The translations under genes and the position numbers were made by a program. The notes under the pieces were generated by a model. The model worked only from the letters and a program-made list of their open reading frames with translations. It made no database searches and had not been told where the DNA came from. From the NCBI GenBank assembly GCA_947044365.1, contig OX345641.1, positions 5,116,460 to 5,180,459 of the forward strand: a stretch of DNA of 64,000 nt, in the 5' to 3' direction. The stretch is from Petrosia ficiformis (lineage: Eukaryota; Porifera; Demospongiae; Haplosclerida; Petrosiidae). Each line of letters begins with the position of its first letter. The stretch's first letter is position 1. This document shows positions 14,687-25,869 of the stretch, one piece after another.

Positions 14687-14994
14687 ATGGTTTATGTCAA
14701 GCAGCAGATTCTCGTCTACCACAGTAAAGGTTTTAGAGTGCCTACTATTGCCAAGAAACTTCAAGAAGAAGGCTAGCAGACGAGGAATACACAAATGTAT
14801 AACTCTACAGTTCATCTGGAAGGATTTGTAGACGACATGGCTCTGGATGGCCGTCAAAAATAACGGCAGAAATCAGAAGTATAGTTGACTTACAGATGAC
14901 TACTACAGTTTCAAACACTCGTCTTGCTGCTTTCCTGCAGCTAACGAAGCATGTTTCTGGTATCAATGGCTTTCTTAGAAGGTCTTCTGTATGA
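14687..14994 (+). pseudogene. Tc1/mariner transposase N-terminal remnant, frameshifted
   Basis: Three successive + frames together resemble the DNA-binding N-terminus of Tc1-like transposases. From ATG 14687 (29 codons to a TAG at 14774) the reading includes ILVYHSKGFRVPTIAKKL, a typical first helix-turn-helix of the family. A second frame from about 14772 gives ASRRGIHK, matching the recognition-helix area. A third frame from about 14812 gives RRHGSGWPSKITAEIRSIVD, corresponding to the GRPR-like linker (GWPS here instead of GRPS) and the second helix-turn-helix, and stops at TGA 14992. The last 20 or so codons before that stop do not resemble the family. At least two frameshifts and the absence of all catalytic sequence make it a pseudogene. 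Small open frames on the opposite strand here are shadows. Family assignment is from remembered family features, not a database search. Confidence 0.75.
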
Positions 14995-15357
14995 CTAAGT
15001 GAGTTAAAAGTCATGGTTGCTCAAAATTCCAAAGTTATACAGACTAGACAAAAAGTGGGCGTTGCCCGTCGACTACTATACTTACAAACGTTCGCCTTTC
15101 TCTCTTTCTGCTGATAGAAAAGTATAAATTTTACATAAATGGGTTTTTTTAAAGACTCTTCTTTCCACAAAGCAAGTTAGAATGTTGAGTCTTATACATG
15201 TAAAATATGAGAGTTATAGTGTTGAAAATTTATATAGACGAAAACTCAATTATAGGCGGTAAAGGGTTAATTAATCACTATTTAATTATTATTTGTAATG
15301 TGGGCGTATACGTACCGTAACGTATACAAACAACGTACGTATCGTAGCGTACTCACA
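14995..15357. other. transposon 3' interior, no gene recognised
   Basis: AT-rich sequence following the transposase remnant, with no recognisable open frame or catalytic motif. In an intact relative this interval would encode the catalytic domain, so a large internal deletion or replacement is inferred. Confidence 0.6.
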
Positions 15358-15424
15358 GCGTAATACGCAAGTTGTACGTGCGTAGTACGTTTACTGTACG
15401 GGAACTTTTTATTGAGGGCTACTG
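15358..15424 (-). repeat. right terminal inverted repeat of the Tc1/mariner element
   Basis: Ends GAGGGCTACTG immediately before the flanking TA. It is the reverse complement of the left end for the outermost block and the AAGTTCCCGTAC block, and it has the same CGTA-rich inner part, with GCGTAATACG mirroring CGTATTACGC of the left end. Confidence 0.88.
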
Positions 15425-16399
15425 TAGGACCAATAGGACTCCACTAGTACCCATTAGTAATCCACTAGGACCCATTAGGTGTCCACTACGATCCATTAGG
15501 TGTCCAAAAGGACCAATAAGGAGTCCACTAGGACCCAACAGGACTCCATTAGGACCCATTACGAGTCAAATAGGACCAATTACGAATCCACTAAAACCCA
15601 TAAGGAGTCCACTAGGACCCAATAGGAGTCCACTAGGACTCAATAGAAGTCCACTAGGACCCAATAGGAATCTACTAGTACCATAAAATAGTCCAGTAGG
15701 ACGCTCTATGAGTCAAATAGGACGCATAAGGAGTCCCATAGTACCCAATAGGAGTCCAATAAGACCCAATATGAGTGCGGTAGGACTCTTTAGGAGTCCA
15801 CTAGGACCCAATAGGAGTCCACTAGGACCCAATAGGAGTCCACTAGAACCACTACGACCCATTAGGAGTCCACTAGGATACATAAGCAGTCCAATAGGAC
15901 ACAAAAGGTGTCCTCTAGGACCCAATAGTAGACCCAATGGGAGTCCATTAGTACCCAATAGGAGTGCACTAGAACTAATCAGTAGTCCACTAGGACCCTT
16001 TAGGTGTCCTCTAGGACCATAAAGGAGTCTACTAGGACTACTTTGGACTCCAACAGGACCCATTATGAGTCAATCCGGACCCATTAGGAGTCCACTAGGA
16101 CCCATTGGGATTCCAATAGGTGACATAAGGTGTCCATTAGGAACCATTAGTAGTCCACTAGGACCCAATATGAGTGCATTAGGAGTCTGCTAGGACCCAC
16201 TACGATTCCACTAGATCCCAAAAGGAGTCAATTAGGACCCAATAGGAGTCGACCAAGACCCATTATGAGTCCACTAGGACCAAGTAGGAGTCCACTATTA
16301 CCCATTAGAGGTCCTCTAGGACACATAAGGAGTCCATTACAAGCAATTAGGAGTCCACTAGCACCCATAAGGAGTCCATTAGGAGCGCAATAAGACTCA

Positions 16400-19182
16400 T
16401 TGAGCAAACTTTAGGACTCCAATAGGACCCATTAGAAGTCCCATATGACCCATAAGGAGTCCTGTAGGACCCAACAGGAGTCCACCAGGACCAATAAGGA
16501 GTCCACAAGGACCCACTAGGAGTAAACCAGGTCCCATAAGGAGTCCACTAGGACCCATTATGATTCCACTGGATCCCAAATGAGTCCATTAGGTCACAAT
16601 GTGAGTCCACTAAGACATATTATGAGTCCAAAAGGACCAAGTAGGACTCCAAGAGGACTCATTAGGAGTCCACTAGGACCCATTAGGAGTCCACTAGTAC
16701 CCATTAGGAGTCCACTAGGACAAATTAGGAGTCCACTAGGCCCAATAAGGTGTCCAATAGGAGTCCAATAGCACAAATAAGGAGTCCACTAGGACCCATT
16801 GGGGGTCCACTAGGACCCATTAGGATTCCACTAGGACCCATTAGGGCTCATTTAGGACCCATTAGGAAACCACTAGGACCCATTACAAGAACCCTAGGAC
16901 CCATACGGAGTCCAGTAGGACCCAACAGGAGTCCACTAGGACCCAATGTGAGTCCACTAAGACCTATTATGAGTCCACTAGGACCAATAATGAGTCCACT
17001 AGGACCCATTATGATTCCACTATATCCCAAAAGGAGTCCGTTAGGACTCATTAGGAGTGCTCTTGGAACAAACAGGTGTCAACTAGTATCGGTAAGGAGT
17101 CCAATAGGACCCAATATGAGTCCAATAGGCCCCAATGGGAGTCCACTAGGACTATAAAATTGTCCACTAGGACACTCTAGGAGTCCACTAGGACCCATAA
17201 GCAGTCCCATAGGACCCAATAGGAGTCCACTAAGACCAAATGGGAGTCCATTAGGACACTTTAGGGGTCCACTAGGACACATAAGGAGTACAATAGGACC
17301 CAATAGGTGTCCACTAGGACTCAATAGGTGTACAGTAGGACCCATAAGGTGTCCACTAGCTTTCATTAGGAGTACAAAAGGACCCATGAGGCGTCTTCTA
17401 AGACCAAATGGGAGTCCATTAGGACCCTTTAGGAGTACCCATAAGGTGTACAATTGGACCTACTAGGACCCATAAGGTGTACAATTGGACCTACTAGGAG
17501 TCCACTAGTACACCATTAGGAGTCCACTAGGACCCATTAGGAGTGAACTAGGACCCATAAGGGGTCCTCTAAGACCCAATATGACTCCACTAGAACCTTG
17601 TAGGACTCCACTAGGACTCATTAGGATACCCATTAGGAGTCCAATAGGACCCAATAGTACTCCAATAGGACTCATTAGGAGTCAACTAGGACCCTATATG
17701 ACTCCCCTAGGATCCATTAGGTGTCCACTAGGTCTCATTAGGAGTCCACTAGGACCCATTAGGTGTCCACTAGGACCAATAAGGAGTCCAGTTTGACTCA
17801 TTGGGAGACCAGTAGGACACATAAGGTGTCCACTAGCACCCAATAGGACTCCACTAGGACCCATAAACTGTGAACTAGGACACAATTGAAATTCATTAGG
17901 ACCCAATAGGAGTCCACTAGGACCGTTAAGGCGTCCACCAGGACCAAATAGGAGTCCACTAGGACCAGTAGGCGTCAACCAGGACCAAATAGGAGTCCGC
18001 TAGGACCCAATAGGAGTCCACTAGGACCAGTAGGAGTCCAATAGGACCGATAAGGAGTCCACTAGGACCCACTATGACCCATTAGGAGTCCAGTGGGACC
18101 CAAAAGGAGCCCAATAGGACCCATTAGGAGTCCACTAGGACCAATAAGTAGTCCAATATGTCTCATTAGGAGTCCACTAGGACCCATAAAGAGTCCCCTA
18201 GGTCCCCATATTACTCCACCAGGACCCATTAGGAGTCCAATAGGACCGATTACGATTCCTCTAAGACCCATAAGTAGTCCACTAGTACCCAATGTAAGAC
18301 CAATAGGAGTTTTTTAGGACCAATAGGACTCACTTGGACCCATTAGGACCGCACTAGGACCAATACGTTGTCCAATAGGACCCAATAGGACTCCACTAGG
18401 ACCCATTAGGAGTCCAATAGGACCCAAGACGAGTCCTCTTGGACCCATAAGTAGTCCACTAGGACCCAATGTAAGTCCACTTGGCCCAATAGGACTCCAT
18501 TAGGACCCAATAGGACTCCATTAGGACCCATTAGGAGTCCAATAGGACCAAACAAGACTCATTGAGGACCCTTTAGGAGTCCAATAGGACCAATTAGAAG
18601 TGCCCTAGGACCCATAAGGAATCCAGTAGGACCCAACAGGAGTCCACCAGGACCAATAAGGTGTCCACAAGGACCCATTAGGAGTAAACTAGTTCCCATA
18701 AGGATTCCACCAGGACTCATTATGATTCCACTGGATCCCAAATGAGTGCATTAGGTCCCAATGTGAGTCCACTAAGACTTATTATGAGTCCAAGAGGACC
18801 AAGTAGGAGTCCAATAGGACTCACTAGGAGTCCACTAGGACCCACTAGGAGTCCACTAGGACCCAATAGGGCTCATTTAGGACCCATTACGAAACCACTA
18901 GGACCCAATACAAGACCAATAAGACCCATAAGGAGTCCAGTAGGACCCAACAGGAGTCAACTAGGACCCATTGTGAGTCCACTAAGACCTATTATGAGTC
19001 CACTAGGACCAATAATGAGTCCACTAGGACCCATTATGATTCAACTACATCCCAAAAGGAGTCCTTTAGGACTCATTAGGAGTCCTCTTGGAGCCACTAG
19101 GAGTCAACTAGTACCGGTAAGGTGTCCAATAGGACCCAATATGAATCCACTAGGATCCAATTGGAGTCCACTAGGACCATAA
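16400..19182 (+). repeat. about 2.16-kb higher-order repeat in the left arm, two diverged copies
   Basis: Unit order around 16400-17157 is repeated at about 18552-19182. CTGGATCCCAAATGAGT occurs at 16569 and 18731, an offset of 2162 bp, and the flanking variant units agree before and after it: CCACCAGGACCAATAAGG upstream and CCACTAAGAC...TTATGAGTCC downstream. The copies differ at scattered positions, so this duplication is older than the 1637-bp and 856-bp ones. Confidence 0.75.
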
Positions 19183-22100
19183 AACTGTCCACTAGGACAC
19201 TCTAGGAGTCCACTAGGACCAATAAGGAGTCCCATATGACTCAATAGGAGTCCAATAGAACCAAATGGGAGCTAATGGGAGTCCACTAGGTCCCAAAAGT
19301 ACTCCACTCATTAGGAGTCCACTACGACCATTAAGGAGTCCACTATGACCCAATAGGTGTGCTCTAGTACCCAATAGGTGTTCTCTAGGAGCCAGAAGGA
19401 CCCATTAGGAGTAAACCAGGACCCACAATGGGTCTACTAGGACCCAATATGACTCCACTAGGACCCAATATGACTCCACTAGGACACATTAGGAGTCCAC
19501 CAGGAACAATAATGAGTCCACTATGACTCATTGGGAGTCCAGTAGGACACATAAGGTGTCCACTAGCACCCAATAGGACTCCACTAGGACCCATAAACTG
19601 TGAACTAGGACACAATTGGAATCCATTAGGACCCAACTAGGACCAATAATGCATCCACTAGGACCCATTCGAATTCCACCATAACCCATAAGGAGTCCAA
19701 TAGACCCCAATAGGTCTCCTTTAGTACCCATTAGGAGTCCACCTGGACCCATTAGAAGTCCCCTAGTACCCATAAGGAGTCCAGTAGGACCCAACAGGTG
19801 TCCACTAGGACACAATAGCAGTCCACTAGGACCAATAATGAGTCCACAAGGATCCATTAGGAGTCCACTAGGTCCCAATAGTACTCCACTAGGACCCAAC
19901 TGGAGTCCATTAGAACCCATTAGGATTCCACTATGACCAATAAGGTGTCCACTAGGACCCAATAGACGTACACTTGGACCAATAAGAGTCCACTAGGACT
20001 ATTAGGGAGTTCACTAGGACCCATTAGGAGCCCAATAGGACCAATAAGTTCTCCACTATGACCCTGTGGGGGTCCAATAGGACCTATTACGAGTCTTCTA
20101 GGACCCATAAGTAGTCCACTAGGACCCAATATGAGTCCACTTGGACCAATAGGAGTCCATTACGACCCAATAGGACTCCACTAGGACCCATTAGGAGCCC
20201 ACTAACACCAATAGGTTCTCCACTTGGACCAAATAGGTCTCCAATAGGACCCTGTGGGAGTCCAATAGGACCCATTACGAGTCCTGTAGGACCCGTAAGT
20301 ATTCCACTAAGACCCAATGTGAGTCCACTTGGACCAATAAGAGTCAATTAGGGCCTAATAAGACTTCACTAGGAACCATTATGGGTCCACTAGGACCCAT
20401 AAGGCGTCCACTATGTCCCAATAGTGCTCCAATAGGACCCAATAGGATCCACTAGGACCTATTAGGTGTTCACTACGACCCATAAGGAGACCAGTAGGAC
20501 CAAATAAGAGTCACCTAGGACCCAATAGGAGTCCACTAGGACCAATAAGGAGTCCAGAAGGACCCATGAGGAGTATACTAGGACCCATAAGGAGTCCTCT
20601 TGGACCCAATATGACTCCACTAGGACCCAATATGAATCATATAGTACCCAATGGGACTACGATAGGACTCATTAGGAGTGCTCTAGGACCCATTACGAAT
20701 CCACTAGGACCCATTAGGAGTTCACTATCACCCAATAGGAGTCCACTTGGACCATTAGGAGTCCACAAGGACTAATAAGGAGTCCACTAGGACCCATTAG
20801 GTGCCAACTAGGACCAATAAGTTGTCCACTAGGACAGAATAGGACACCAATAGGACCCACTAGGAGTCCAATAGGACTTATTACGAGTCCTCTAGGACCC
20901 ATAAGTAGTCCACTATGACGCAATGTGAGTCCACTTCGACCAAGAGGAGTCGATTAGGACCTAATAAGAGTCCACTAGGACCCATTATGAGTCCACTAGG
21001 ACCCATTAGGAGTAACACTAGGACCCATTATCAGTCCACTAGGACCCATAAGGAGTCCACTAGGACCCAATAGGAGTCCAATAGGTCCCAATATGAGTCC
21101 ACTAGGTCCCAATAGAAGTCCACTAGGACCCATTATAAGTCCACTAGGATCAACCAGGAGTCCATCAGGACCCAATAGTAATCGTTTAGGAACCGTTAGT
21201 AGTCCACTAGCACTCAACAGGACTCCACTAGGACCCGGTAGGAGCCACTAGGACTCATAAGGAGTCCACTAGGACCCAATGGGACTCCACTAGAACACAA
21301 TAAGAGTCCACTAGGACCAATAAGGAGTCCTCTCGGACCCAATACCACTTTACTAGGACCCACTAGGAGTCCACTAGGACCCGATAGGACTCCACTAGGA
21401 CCCGTAATGAGTACACTAGGACCCAATATTAGTCAACTAGGACACAATATGTGTCCAGTAGTACCCAAAAGGTGTCCAATAGGTCCCATTAGGAGTCCAC
21501 AAGGACGAATTTTGCGTCGACTAGGACCAATAAGGAGTCCACTAGGACTCATTAGGAGTCCAATAGGACGCATATGGTGTCCACTAGCTCCCAATAGTAC
21601 TCCACAAGTACACATAAAGAGTGATCTAGGACCTAATGGAAGTCCATTAGGACCCAATAGGAGTCCACTAGGACCAATAAAGAGTCCACTAGGTCCCAAT
21701 AGGACTCATTTAGAATCCATTAGGAGTAAACTAGGACCCATAAGGAGTCCATTAGGACCCAATATGACTCCAGTAGGACCCAATAGTAGTCCATAGGACA
21801 AATTGGCGGTTCACTAGGACCCAATATGACTTCATTAGGACCCATAAGTAGTCCAATAGGACCTATTAGGAGACCACTACGACCAAATAGGAGTCCAAAA
21901 TGACCCATTAGGAGTCCCCATATGACCCATTATCAGTCCAATAGGACCCTCAAGGAATCCACCAGGAACCAATAGGACTCGTTTAGGACCCGTTAGTAAT
22001 CCAATAGCACTCAACAGGACTCCACTAGGACCCGGTAGGAGCCACTAGGACTCATTAGAAGTCCACTAGGACCCAATGGGACTCCACTAGAACACAATAA

Positions 22101-22286
22101 GAGTCAAATAGGACCCATTATGAGTCAACTAGGACCTAAGAGGACTCCACTAGGACACAATATGTGTCCACTAGGACACACTAGGAGTCCACTAGGACCA
22201 ATAAGGAGTCCATAAGGACCCAATAGGAGATCACTATGATTAATAAGGAGTCCACTAGAACCCATTATGGGTGCACTAGGACCCAT

Positions 22287-22954
22287 TAGGATTCCAGTAG
22301 GACCCAGCTGGACTGCACAAACACCCATTAGGTGTCCGCTAGGACCCAAAAGGTGTCCACTAGGACAGATAAGGAGTCCACTAGGACCCAATAGGACTCC
22401 ACTAGGACACGATAGGAGTCCACTAGGACTCATAAGGAGTCCACTAGGACCCAATGGGACTCCACTAGAACCCAGTAAGAGTCCACGAGGACCAATAATT
22501 AGTCCACTTGACCCAATACACTCTACTAGGACCCATTAGGAGTCCAATAGGACCTATAAGGAGTCCACTAGGACAAATAAGGAGTCCACTAGGACCCATT
22601 ATAAGTCCACTAGTACCCAGTAGGATTCCAGTAGGACCCAGCTGGACTGCACAAACACCCATTAGGTGTCCGCTAGGACCCAAAAGGTGTCCACTAGGAC
22701 AGATAAGGAGTCCATTAGGACCCAATAGGACTCCACTAGGACACGATAGGAGTCCACTAGGACTCATAAGGAGTCCACTAGGACCCAATGGGACTCCACT
22801 AGAACCCAGTAAGAGTCCACGAGGACCAATAATTAGTCCACTTGACCCAATACACTCTACTAGGACCCATTAGGAGTCCAATAGGACCTATAAGGAGTCC
22901 ACTAGGACAAATAAGGAGTCCACTAGGACCCATTATAAGTCCACTAGTACCCAG
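22287..22954 (+). repeat. 334-bp tandem duplication, two copies
   Basis: The segment starting GTAGGATTCCAGTAGGACCC at 22287 recurs at 22621. It includes the unusual units with CAGCTGGACTGCACAAACACC and CCACTTGACCCAATACACTC. The two copies are nearly identical. The inverted counterpart in the right arm (about 46440-46730) has a single copy, so the duplication happened in the left arm after the arms separated. 334 is two bases short of 16 units. Confidence 0.9.
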
Positions 22955-23340
22955 TAGGACTCCGATAGGACCCAATAGATATCCAATAGGACCCATTAGG
23001 AGTTCACTAGGACCCATAAGGAGTCCATTAGGACCCAATGGGACTCCACTAGGACGCAATAAGAGTCCACTAGGAACAATATGGAGTCCACTATGACACA
23101 ATAGGAGTCCAATAGGACCCGATAGGAGTACGCAAGAACCAGTAAACAGTACCCAATAGGACTCCACTACGACATGATAGGAGTCCACTAGAACTCATAA
23201 GGTGTCCACTAGGACCCAATGGGACTCCATTAGAACCCAATAAGAGTCCACTAGGACCAATAAGGGATCCACTCGCACCAAATAGCACTCTACTAGGACC
23301 CATTAGCAGTCCATTAGGACCTATAAAGAGTCCACCATAA

Positions 23341-24290
23341 CTTGGGATGTACTAAACGTATCGTGGAGTGAGTTTATATCGAGTGAATATACATATGAAT
23401 GTGGGGAGGAGTGAGATCTTAGAATCTGCAATTATATTCACTTAGAGAGTAGAACTCTTATCAGGATCTACAGCTAGTTTGTGGAAAATTTCACAGGACT
23501 GTCTTCAGTTATGATTATAGTGAATAGTGGTTATATGAAATGTGTACAATACATGAATACCAATACTAACCTAATGAATGTTTCATGTAAACTTTTACAT
23601 GAAACTAACTTGGGTAATGATTTAATAATACGTAGGTTAGCAGAATACTAATCCTGTTTGATAGTGAATTGACAATAATGACTAAATATATGAAATTTAG
23701 TACAGTGTTGAACTCTAATTCACAAATTTCCAAACTTACTGAGTATTTGTCTTTTAATCACCCGGTTTTCAGAGATTTAAACCCGCAGGAGGAACAATAA
23801 ATCCTTTAGTAAAAAAAGAGACCATAATTAAATAATTGAAGTTTAAGGAAATCTACATGTGTTAACTAATTCATTTATTGTGATAATGAATTAATTTAGG
23901 ACCGAGGGGAACGAAATCACGTAAAGAGTGTGAACTACAAACGAAATTTTCCGAATTTCATCTCTGAATGTAACGTACAAGAAATAAGAAGCAATTCAAA
24001 TAGTGAAGTAACGGTCTCAAATCAGTGTGCGATGTATACATTATATCTCACAAGACAAGAATTTGTTCCTAACTAGTCGAATGCCAGTTACGTAAAGCTT
24101 CAAATTTCGAACTCAGTGTTCAGTGTTTTCGAATTTGGGCTTAGTGTTTAATAGTTAAATTTTACTGTTTATTATGTAGGGTGTATGTTTTATGGATTTG
24201 TGTGCTGGGTTTGGGGATGAATGAATACCAGTAACACAGATCTAAAGAGAGACTGACCAATAAAGACAAAAATTGCACCCTAAAAAATAC
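23341..24290 (-). repeat. AT-rich module, partial copy (mirror of module C)
   Basis: Non-microsatellite DNA of about 950 bp, the reverse complement of 45010-45954 and related to the start of modules A (27360-27850) and B (35640-36600). Recognisable shared blocks are the TTTAAACCCGCAGGAGGAACA segment (mirror of GTTCCTCCTGCTGG) and the ACTTGGG segment at the minisatellite junction. Short open frames here are not conserved among the copies. No gene recognised. Confidence 0.88.
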
Positions 24291-24305
24291 ATATATAAAT
24301 AAGTA

Positions 24306-24358
24306 GATAATTATATATATAGATATATAAATATATATATATTTATATCTATATATAA

Positions 24359-24408
<50 letters not shown>
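24306..24408. repeat. (TA)n tract, left arm
   Basis: Nearly pure alternating TA, continuous from about 24361 to 24408, preceded by AT-rich TATATAAATA sequence. The mirror tract at 44877-44907 is shorter and interrupted, so the lengths differ between otherwise very similar arms. Such tracts are cruciform-prone and replication-unstable. Confidence 0.95.
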
Positions 24409-24409
<1 letters not shown>

Positions 24410-25328
24410 ACACTGAAAGAGTATCATGTTGAGAGATAAATAAATAGATTGGTAGTAGACAAATGCAGCAATAGATAGGGAGCTAAATGAATCAATAGAT
24501 TGATATATAAATGCTATGATACTTATATACATATACGGATAAATAGATACGTAAAATTATACATAAATAGATAGGTGGAAACAAACAGACTAACAGACAG
24601 AATGACAGACAAACAGTCAGAGAGACAGATATATAGAGAAACAAATAGATAGCAATTAGACAAAGAGAGATATATAGATAGATACAAAATAAGGAAGATA
24701 GATAGAACTTACATAAATAGATAGATAGACTAATGATTGAAAGAATGGATGAATTGATGGATAGAATGCAGGACGGACAAACAGATGGTATCGACAGATG
24801 GATGGATCCTTGGAGGGATAGAAAGTTCGATGGAATTGAATGATGGTTGTATCAATGGGTGGATGGATGGGTAATGAAGGGATGGATGAATACAATTAAG
24901 AACGGACAAACAGAGGGACAGACGGATGGAGAGAAGGCTGGAGGGAAGTATTGATAGACAGTTCGAGAGATAGATAGATAGATAGATAATTGATGGATGG
25001 GTGAATGGACAATTGATTTGATGGATGGATGAACATATGAATGAATGAATGGTTGGATGGAAGGATGGAAAAGGATGGAAGGAGGAATGAATGGATAGAC
25101 TGATGTATGTTTCGATGGATGCATGGATCAATGAATGGTTGGACAGAAGGTGGGATGGACGTTTTGGATTGATGGACGTTTGGATGGATGGAGCGATGGA
25201 TGGAGAAACGTACGAATGAATGAATAAATGGAGGAATGAATGGATGGATCTGTGTTTTGATGGATGGATAGATGGATGAATGGTTGGACGGAAGTTTGGA
25301 TGGACTGTTTAGATATATACATTAACAT
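24409..25328 (-). repeat. GATA- then GGAT-type microsatellite cassette
   Basis: Imperfect tetranucleotide repeats, GATA-rich at about 24409-24750 and then GGAT/GAAT-rich (complement of ATCC) at 24750-25328. The 24405-24640 part also contains the recurring S segment in reverse (GTGTAGATA and TGTTTGTCTGTC-type blocks), seen in forward orientation at 35325-35510, 41497-41720 and 44660-44890. Long open frames on either strand result from the absence of stop codons in the repeat. Confidence 0.9.
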
Positions 25329-25869
25329 GACTATCTAGTTTAATTTCTCTATCCAGTCTATCATGCATGTGTACTTGTCTACATTGTCTATCATGTTTAT
25401 TGTGTCTATACAGTCTATACTGTCGATCCTATCTAACCTGTACAATTGGTATATCCTGTCTATACGTCCACCCTATCTATCTTGACTATCTTGTCTATCC
25501 GGTCTATCCTGTTTATCCTCTCTATCCTACACGTGTACCCCATCCTGGAAGACAAGAAGGATATATAGGATAAACAGGATAGTCATGATAGACAGGAAAG
25601 ACAGGATAGACAGGGCTGACAGTATAGACAAGGAAGAGATGACAGACAGGGTAGACAAGATAGAGGTGATAGGCAGGATAGACAGAGTAGAAAACGTGGA
25701 CAGGGCAGACGGGCTAGACAGAATAGATGGGCTAGACAGGATAGACAGGACAGACAGGATAGACAAGATAGACAGGATAGACATGATAGTGCTGCACTGT
25801 CTCTAATGTCTATCCTCTCCTATCCTCTCCCTCTGTCTACCCCATGTACCATTTCTATTTCGTCTTTCC
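25329..25869. repeat. approximately 10-bp CTGTCTATCC array with strand switch
   Basis: From 25329 to about 25555 the + strand reads CTGTCTATCC-like units. After CCCATCCTGGAAGACAAGAAGG (near 25535-25560) the + strand reads the complement, GGATAGACAG, to 25789. It flips again at TGCTGCACTG (25790) to CTATCCTCTCC. The first switch is mirrored in the right arm near 43735. The second marks the inner end of the inverted repeat. Confidence 0.9.

Larger units (their letters stand above)
14391..15424 (+). mobile_element. Tc1/mariner-family transposon, internally deleted, inactive
   Basis: A 1034-bp insertion that interrupts the minisatellite. It starts CAGTAGCCCTC and ends GAGGGCTACTG. Both ends continue inward through a shared AAGTTCCCGTAC block and CGTA-rich sequence, and TA dinucleotides flank it at 14389-14390 and 15425-15426. 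CAGT-starting inverted repeats flanked by a duplicated TA are the hallmark of Tc1/mariner transposons. The interior holds a decayed transposase start (14687-14994). The catalytic DDE region is not present, since only about 1 kb lies between the ends while autonomous members are usually 1.3-2.4 kb. The element could move only if transposase were supplied elsewhere. An unoccupied copy of the same site exists in the right arm at 58085-58086. Confidence 0.9.
15427..23340 (+). repeat. 21-bp minisatellite, outer left arm, proximal block
   Basis: Resumes directly after the transposon in the same orientation and continues to the junction with AT-rich DNA near 23340, with the same core and length variation as the distal block. 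The final units before the junction match, in inverted order, the first units of the right arm at 45955-46130: an AATGGGACTCC unit, then AATAAGAGTCC, then a unit with GGGATCCACTCGCACC. The inverted repeat therefore extends into the minisatellite and does not stop at its edge. No gene seen. Confidence 0.97.
23341..25789 (-). repeat. inner left arm of the giant inverted repeat
   Basis: Reverse complement of 43496-45954. Hand comparison of several 60-base blocks (for example 25501-25560 against 43733-43792, and 25441-25500 against the next block) shows one substitution or one single-base gap per block. The lengths are almost equal, about 2449 and 2459 bp. The content, read from the minisatellite inward, is AT-rich module end, (TA)n, GATA-rich, GGAT-rich and then the 10-bp array. 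The arm ends where GACATGATAG at 25780-25789 gives way to TGCTGCACTG and the microsatellite orientation flips. Confidence 0.95.

Noticed and set aside
14594..15014. Two overlapping - strand open frames (87 and 69 codons) in the transposon
   Set aside because: They are antisense to the + strand transposase remnant, which has recognisable helix-turn-helix sequence. The - strand products match nothing I know.
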